Shown: positions 58,275 to 64,000 of the stretch, one piece after another
Position numbering within the stretch: the first letter of the stretch is position 1
Layout: each line of letters begins with the position of its first letter
NCBI GenBank assembly: GCA_903905455.1
Contig: CAIVGN010000106.1
Coordinates: 1 to 64,000, forward strand
Source: an uncultured Archangium sp.
Lineage (GTDB): Bacteria; Myxococcota; Myxococcia; Myxococcales; Myxococcaceae
DNA length: 64,000 nt
Reading direction: 5' to 3'
Translations under genes and position numbers: made by a program
The notes under the pieces: model-generated
Database searches by the model: none
Seen by the model: only the letters and a program-made list of their open reading frames with translations
Told to the model about the DNA's origin: nothing

Positions 58275-59087
58275 ATGTTGGGAAAAGTCCTCGGCGCGAT
58301 GATCGGCGCGGCGCTCGGAATGCTGCTCGCGTGGTCAGCGCCGCTGGCGGCGGTGCTCTGCGGGGTGGGGGCGTTGATCGGCCACTTCGTCGTCGATCGC
58401 GAGGTCGCGCCCCAGCCCAAGGTGCTGCGTGCCCCGTCGAAGGACGAGCTGCTCGAGCGCCCGGTGCGCAAGGCGGTCCCGGCGCGCCGGGTCGCGCCGC
58501 CTCCGAAGCAGAAGGTGAGCCTGGACGACCTGCTGCTGTTGCAGGCGCTCTGCCCGCTGTTCATCGAGGTGGCGCGCGTGGACGCGGCGCCGGTGCAGAT
58601 GGAGATCCGCGTCATCCGCGAGTTCTTCGAGCTGCAGCTGCGGTTCAACGAGGCCGCGATGGACGAGGTGAAGGACGCGCTCAAGGCGGCCATCGCCTCC
58701 CCGCCGGGGGACATCGAGCCGATGACGGTGCGGGCGCGGACCCTGGTGAAGCCCTCGGTGCGGGTCGAGGTGGTGCGCAGCCTCTACGACCTGGGCATGG
58801 TCGACGGCGACCTGCAGAAGAGCGAGCAGGAGATCTTGAAGCGCATCGTCGGGCTCTTCAACCTGGGCGACGAGCAGTTGCAGCAGATCACCGCCGAGTA
58901 CTTCGGCAAGGGCGACGGCTCGTACGCGGCGCTGGGCATCGCAGCGAGCGCCACCGACGACGAGGTGAGGACCGCGTACCGCAAGCTCGCCTCCGAGCAC
59001 CACCCGGACCGCGCCACCGACGGCGGCGACAGGTTCCGGGCGATCAAGGAAGCCTACGAGGCGCTCAAGAAGCTGCGCGGGTTCTGA
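58275..59087 (+). CDS. DjlA-like membrane protein with TerB and J domains
   Basis: A 270-residue protein. One or two N-terminal membrane segments (about 4-40) anchor it. A TerB-like helical domain (about 85-205) follows, with the ADG-type turn [11 protein letters not shown]. The C-terminal J-domain (about 213-270) has HPD at about 242-244. This matches DjlA topology, a membrane-bound Hsp70 co-chaperone. It is 27 bp from folD and convergent with the aminotransferase gene (7 bp). Confidence 0.87.
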   Translation: MLGKVLGAMIGAALGMLLAWSAPLAAVLCGVGALIGHFVVDREVAPQPKVLRAPSKDELLERPVRKAVPARRVAPPPKQKVSLDDLLLLQALCPLFIEVARVDAAPVQMEIRVIREFFELQLRFNEAAMDEVKDALKAAIASPPGDIEPMTVRARTLVKPSVRVEVVRSLYDLGMVDGDLQKSEQEILKRIVGLFNLGDEQLQQITAEYFGKGDGSYAALGIAASATDDEVRTAYRKLASEHHPDRATDGGDRFRAIKEAYEALKKLRGF

Positions 59088-59094
59088 AGGCCGC

Positions 59095-60294
59095 TCAGCT
59101 CAGCTGCGAGACGAAGTCGGCGAAGCGGGCGATGCCACGCTCGATGTTCGCGTCACCGGTGGCGAACGAGAAGCGGATGAAGCCCTCGGCGCCGAAGACC
59201 TCGCCGGGCATGGCCGCGACGAGGAAGTCATCGATGAGGATCTCCGAGAGGCGCATCGAGCCGCTGACCATCGCGCCCTTGTACGACTTACCGATGAGTT
59301 CCCCGACGTCGGCGAAGCAATAGAAGGCCCCGTCGGGCAGGCGGCACTTCACGCCGGGGATCTTGTTGAGCAGCCCGGTCATCAGCAGGCGGCGGCGGGC
59401 GAAGGCCTTCACCATCTCGTCGATGGGCGCGGTGGGGCCGGTGAGCGCAGCGAGGCCGCCCTTCTGGATCACCGAGGACGCGTTCGAGGTGGACTGGTCC
59501 TGGATGAGCTGCATGCCCGCGATGACTTCCTTCGGGCCGGCGGCGTAGCCCAGGCGCAGGCCGGTCATCGAGAAGGCCTTGGAGAAGCCGTTGACCACCA
59601 GGGTGCGCGGCGCGAGATCGGGCGCGACGTTGGCGATGTTGAAGAACGGCTCGTCGATGTAGAGCAGCCGCTCGTAGATGTCGTCGGTGATGATCAGGCA
59701 GTCGTGGCCGCGCAGCACCTCGGCCAGGGCCTCGAGGGCGGGCCGGGAGATCACCGCGCCGGTGGGGTTGCTCGGCGAATTGAAGACCACCGCGCGGGTG
59801 CGGGGCGAGAGCGCGCGCCGCAGTTCCTTCGGGTCGGGGGTCCAGTTGTCGGAGGCCTGGGTGTCGACGATCTTCGGCTCGCCGTCGGCGAGGCGGACCA
59901 TCTCCGGGTAGCTGACCCAGTACGGCGAGAAGATGACCACCTCGTCGCCGGGGGACAGCAGCGCCTGGAAGCAGTTGGAGAACGCCTGCTTGCCGCCGGT
60001 GGAGACGATCACCTGGTCGGGGGTGAAGGTGAGCTGGTTCTCGCGCAGGAGCTTGTCGCAGATGGCGCTCTTGAGCTCGGGGATGCCGCCCGTCGCGGTG
60101 TACTTGGTGAAGCCCGCGTCGAGGGCGGCCTTGATGGCGTCCTTGATGTGCGTGGGGGTGTCGAAGTCGGGTTCGCCGGCGGCGAAGCTCAGGACGTCGG
60201 CGCCCTTCGCGGCGAGCGCGCGGGCCTTGGCGTTGAGAGCGAGCGTGGGCGACGGCTTGACGGTCTTCAGACGCCTGGCGAGCTGCTGCGACAT
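59095..60294 (-). CDS. aspartate/aromatic-type aminotransferase (class I)
   Basis: A 399-residue PLP-dependent aminotransferase of fold type I, subgroup I-gamma, close to aspartate aminotransferase. SFAAGEPDFDTPTHI, the FNSPSNPTGAVIS motif and the PLP Lys in GFSKAFSMTGLRLGY (about 239) are visible, with the C-terminal RFSFA motif. Prephenate transamination is also possible in this subgroup. ATG 60294 matches the family start. It follows coaD by 7 bp. Confidence 0.93.
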   Translation of the reverse strand: MSQQLARRLKTVKPSPTLALNAKARALAAKGADVLSFAAGEPDFDTPTHIKDAIKAALDAGFTKYTATGGIPELKSAICDKLLRENQLTFTPDQVIVSTGGKQAFSNCFQALLSPGDEVVIFSPYWVSYPEMVRLADGEPKIVDTQASDNWTPDPKELRRALSPRTRAVVFNSPSNPTGAVISRPALEALAEVLRGHDCLIITDDIYERLLYIDEPFFNIANVAPDLAPRTLVVNGFSKAFSMTGLRLGYAAGPKEVIAGMQLIQDQSTSNASSVIQKGGLAALTGPTAPIDEMVKAFARRRLLMTGLLNKIPGVKCRLPDGAFYCFADVGELIGKSYKGAMVSGSMRLSEILIDDFLVAAMPGEVFGAEGFIRFSFATGDANIERGIARFADFVSQLS

Positions 60295-60301
60295 CAGGTC
60301 C

Positions 60302-60805
60302 TCACTTCTTGGCGTACTTCGCCTTGAGCTTCTCGAGCACGTTCGGAGGCACTGCGCCCTCGACGTTGCCACCGAACGAGGCCACTTCGCGGACCAGGTT
60401 CGAGGAGATGTAGAAATAGTCTTCGCCGGTCATCATGAAGACGGTCTCGAGCTCGGAGCTCAGGCGCCGGTTCATGTTCGCCAGCTGGAACTCGAACTCG
60501 AAGTCGCTGACGGCGCGCAGGCCGCGGAGCACGACGTTGATCTGCCGCTTCTTGGCGTAGTCGACGAGCAGGCCCTCGAAGTCGTCGATCTCGACGCGGG
60601 GATCATCGCCGACGGCTCCCCGGATGAGCGCCTTGCGCTCCTCCACCGAGAAGAGCGGGGTCTTCTTGGGGTTCACCGCGATCGACACGATGAGGGAATC
60701 GAACATCTTGAGGCCACGGTGAATCAGCGACAGGTGGCCGTTCGTGAGAGGATCGAACGATCCCGGGTAGATGGCTGAGCGCACGGGGTGCGCAGAGTGG
60801 GTCAT
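60302..60805 (-). CDS. coaD: phosphopantetheine adenylyltransferase
   Basis: Transfers AMP to 4'-phosphopantetheine in coenzyme A synthesis. The nucleotidyltransferase motif is [12 protein letters not shown] (about 14-25), with [15 protein letters not shown] and [11 protein letters not shown]. 167 residues. The ATG overlaps the rsmD stop (ATGA), the common rsmD-coaD coupling. Confidence 0.96.
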   Translation of the reverse strand: MTHSAHPVRSAIYPGSFDPLTNGHLSLIHRGLKMFDSLIVSIAVNPKKTPLFSVEERKALIRGAVGDDPRVEIDDFEGLLVDYAKKRQINVVLRGLRAVSDFEFEFQLANMNRRLSSELETVFMMTGEDYFYISSNLVREVASFGGNVEGAVPPNVLEKLKAKYAKK

Positions 60806-61368
60806 GGTCCCTCGACGGTCAACCGGAAGATCGAAACGATGGTCGCGCCCATCTCGCGTTGATCGATGCGCTCGAAGGCGCCGACCTTCTCCGGGAGCAG
60901 CTCGTCCTCGCCGGTCTCGATGACCGCCACGCCTTCCGGGCTGACGATCTTCGCCGCCAGGAGGGCCTCGAGCAGGGCCACGCCGGCCTGATGCTTGTAC
61001 GGGGGATCGGCGAACACCAGCTCGAAGACCCGCTTCTTGAGGCCCAGCGACTTGATGGTCGAGATCGCGTCGGCGGCGATGATCTCGACGCGATCGGTGA
61101 ACTTGAGGGCGTCGGTGTTGGCCCGGCACAGGGCGAGCGCCTCGCGGCCGCGGTCCACCAGCACCACCTTCACCGCGCCCCGGGAGGCGGCCTCGAGACC
61201 CAGCGCGCCGGTGCCCGCGAAGAGGTCGAGCACCGTCAGCCCGTCACAGCGCTGGCCGAGCACGTTGAAGATCGTCTCGCGCACCCGGTCGGCCGTGGGC
61301 CGAATCACATCGTCCGATAGTGGTGCGGCGAGCACCCTGCCCTTCGCTGATCCTGAGACGATTCGCAT
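60802..61368 (-). CDS. rsmD: 16S rRNA (guanine966-N2)-methyltransferase
   Basis: Methylates G966 of 16S rRNA. The SAM-binding motif is [14 protein letters not shown] (about 47-60), and the catalytic motif is DPPY (121-124). The N-terminal [16 protein letters not shown] and [13 protein letters not shown] motifs are diagnostic. 188 residues. It is coupled to coaD and divergent from the activator gene. Confidence 0.95.
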   Translation of the reverse strand: MRIVSGSAKGRVLAAPLSDDVIRPTADRVRETIFNVLGQRCDGLTVLDLFAGTGALGLEAASRGAVKVVLVDRGREALALCRANTDALKFTDRVEIIAADAISTIKSLGLKKRVFELVFADPPYKHQAGVALLEALLAAKIVSPEGVAVIETGEDELLPEKVGAFERIDQREMGATIVSIFRLTVEGP

Positions 61369-61484
61369 GCGACCTCCGGGGCGTCTCTCGCACGTCTGCC
61401 CACGGTTCCGCCCATCAAATCGTCGCGAATCGAGACGATCGCGGGCGTAGAGTGTCCTCCTTCGCGACGATCAAAGGGGCCGCA

Positions 61485-63088
<1,604 letters not shown>

Positions 63089-63092
<4 letters not shown>

Positions 63093-63979
63093 CCTCGACG
63101 TACTTTCATCAGGGCCTGTTCGAGACCGAAGACGGGGCGCCGCTGTGGTTCGAGTCGCGCGGGGAGCCCGGCGGCGTGCCGGTGGTGCTCAACGACGGGC
63201 TGGGCTGTGACGGCTTCATCTGGCGCTACCTGTGGGAGCCGCTGACGGCCAAGCGCCGGGTGCTCCACTGGAACTACCGCGGGCACGGGCAGTCGGGCGT
63301 GCCCCCCGACGATTCGCGCATCGGCATGGAGTACATCACCGACGATCTCGCGCGCCTGATGGACGCGCAGCAGGTCGAGTCAGCGGTGATCTTCGGGCAC
63401 TCCATGGGCGTGCAGGTCTCGCTCGAGTTCCACCGCCGCCACCGCGACCGGGTCAAGGCGCTGGTGCTGATCTGCGGCTCCTACGGCACCCCGCTCGACA
63501 CCTGGCACGATCACACCCTGATGCGCGTGGCCTTCCCCTACCTCCAGCGCGCGGTGGAGAAGGCGCCGGCCCTGGCCAAGGCGTTGATGGGGCGCATCGT
63601 GAACACCCAGCTCGCCGTGGAGTTCGGCATTCGCACCGAGCTCAACCCGGCGCTGATGAAGCCCAACGACTTCGCGCCCTACATGGAGCACCTGGCGAAG
63701 ATGCACCCGCTGTACTTCATGCGGACGCTCGACTCGCTCAAGGACCACTCGGCGTGGGATCACCTGCCCTACGTCGACGTGCCCACCCTGGTGATCGGCG
63801 GCGAGGGCGATCGTTTCACCCCGGTGTGGCTCAGCCAGCGCATGGCCGAGTTCATCCCCGGCTCCGAGTACGTCTACGTGCCCGGGGGCACGCACACTGC
63901 CCCGCTCGAGCGCCCGGGCCTGGTCAACGCGGCCATCGACCGGTTCCTGCGCGAGCGCGTGTCGGTGCACCCGCGCTGA
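63089..63979 (+). CDS. alpha/beta hydrolase
   Basis: A 296-residue alpha/beta-hydrolase-fold protein. The nucleophile elbow is GHSMG with Ser105. The Asp candidate is in GGEGDRFTP, and the His is in VPGGTHTAPLE. The cap region (about 135-210) is moderately hydrophobic. The substrate is unknown. The GTG start overlaps the stop of the PocR activator (GTGA), suggesting coupled expression. The window ends 21 bases after its stop. Confidence 0.88.
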
Positions 63980-64000
63980 AGTTCACGCGGTGGGCTGGGC

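Overview
The window is a 64 kb stretch of a high-GC (roughly 65-68 % by eye) bacterial chromosome with very dense coding and no rRNA, tRNA, insertion sequence, prophage or CRISPR array that I can recognise. Gene content points to Myxococcota (myxobacteria). The evidence is TSP3/VWA and choice-of-anchor lipoproteins, FHA- and PocR-linked sigma-54-type regulators, a phosphomevalonate kinase of the mevalonate pathway, TPR lipoproteins, paired MuiA/DUF4139 proteins, and the gene orders tilS-ftsH and rpsF-rpsR-rplI-dnaB. This is inferred from protein families only.

Layout. 1-2.0 kb: the 5' part of ftsH, cut by the window edge, and tilS (minus strand). 2.0-2.23 kb: a gene-free gap with a good sigma-70 promoter, several consecutive hairpins and a rho-independent terminator, probably an orphan structured RNA. 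2.2-9.0 kb: a minus-strand envelope operon of an outer-membrane beta-barrel, a large lipase-like lipoprotein and an ASH-domain lipoprotein. 9.2-13.98 kb: rpsF-rpsR-rplI, a terminator, dnaB, a fatty-acid desaturase and a response regulator with a degenerate GGDEF domain. 14-19 kb: a giant TSP3/VWA lipoprotein, a class I amidotransferase-like hydrolase and thiE. 19-20.8 kb: three small co-transcribed genes including a DUF1844 protein, then a conserved unknown. 21-23.6 kb: clpB. 23.6-29.1 kb (minus): phosphomevalonate kinase, psuG, an FHA/GAF/pseudo-AAA+ regulator, a DUF2314-like protein and a deoxynucleoside kinase. 29.1-32.8 kb (plus): TPR lipoproteins around plsC and a one-pass membrane protein.

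32.9-50.7 kb is the main ribosomal-protein locus, read on the minus strand: rpsL-rpsG-fusA-rpsJ-rplD-rplW-rplB-rpsS-rplV-rpsC-rplP-rpmC-rpsQ-rplN-rplX-rplE-rpsH-rplF-rplR-rpsE-rpmD-rplO-secY-adk-infA-rpmJ-rpsM-rpsK-rpsD-rpoA-rplQ. Compared with the common bacterial order, tuf, rplC, rpsN and map are absent from their usual places and the junctions are clean. Promoters are visible before rpsL and rpsJ, and strong hairpins separate rpsG/fusA, rplO/secY, adk/infA and rpsD/rpoA.

50.8-64 kb: rimI and a SurA-like N-domain protein sit upstream of the str operon. A plus-strand module follows with a zinc-finger-less DnaJ-type protein, a HEAT-repeat protein and two MuiA/DUF4139 proteins, the first with a methionine-rich insert. 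Then come folD, a TerB/J-domain membrane protein, an aspartate-type aminotransferase, coaD-rsmD, a complete PocR-domain sigma-54 activator and a coupled alpha/beta hydrolase. The most unusual items are the orphan RNA, the rearranged ribosomal cluster, the pseudo-AAA+ regulator fused by coupling to psuG, the alternating hairpins in the rpsF leader, and an abrupt codon-usage shift in the first ~110 bases that may mark an assembly chimera.
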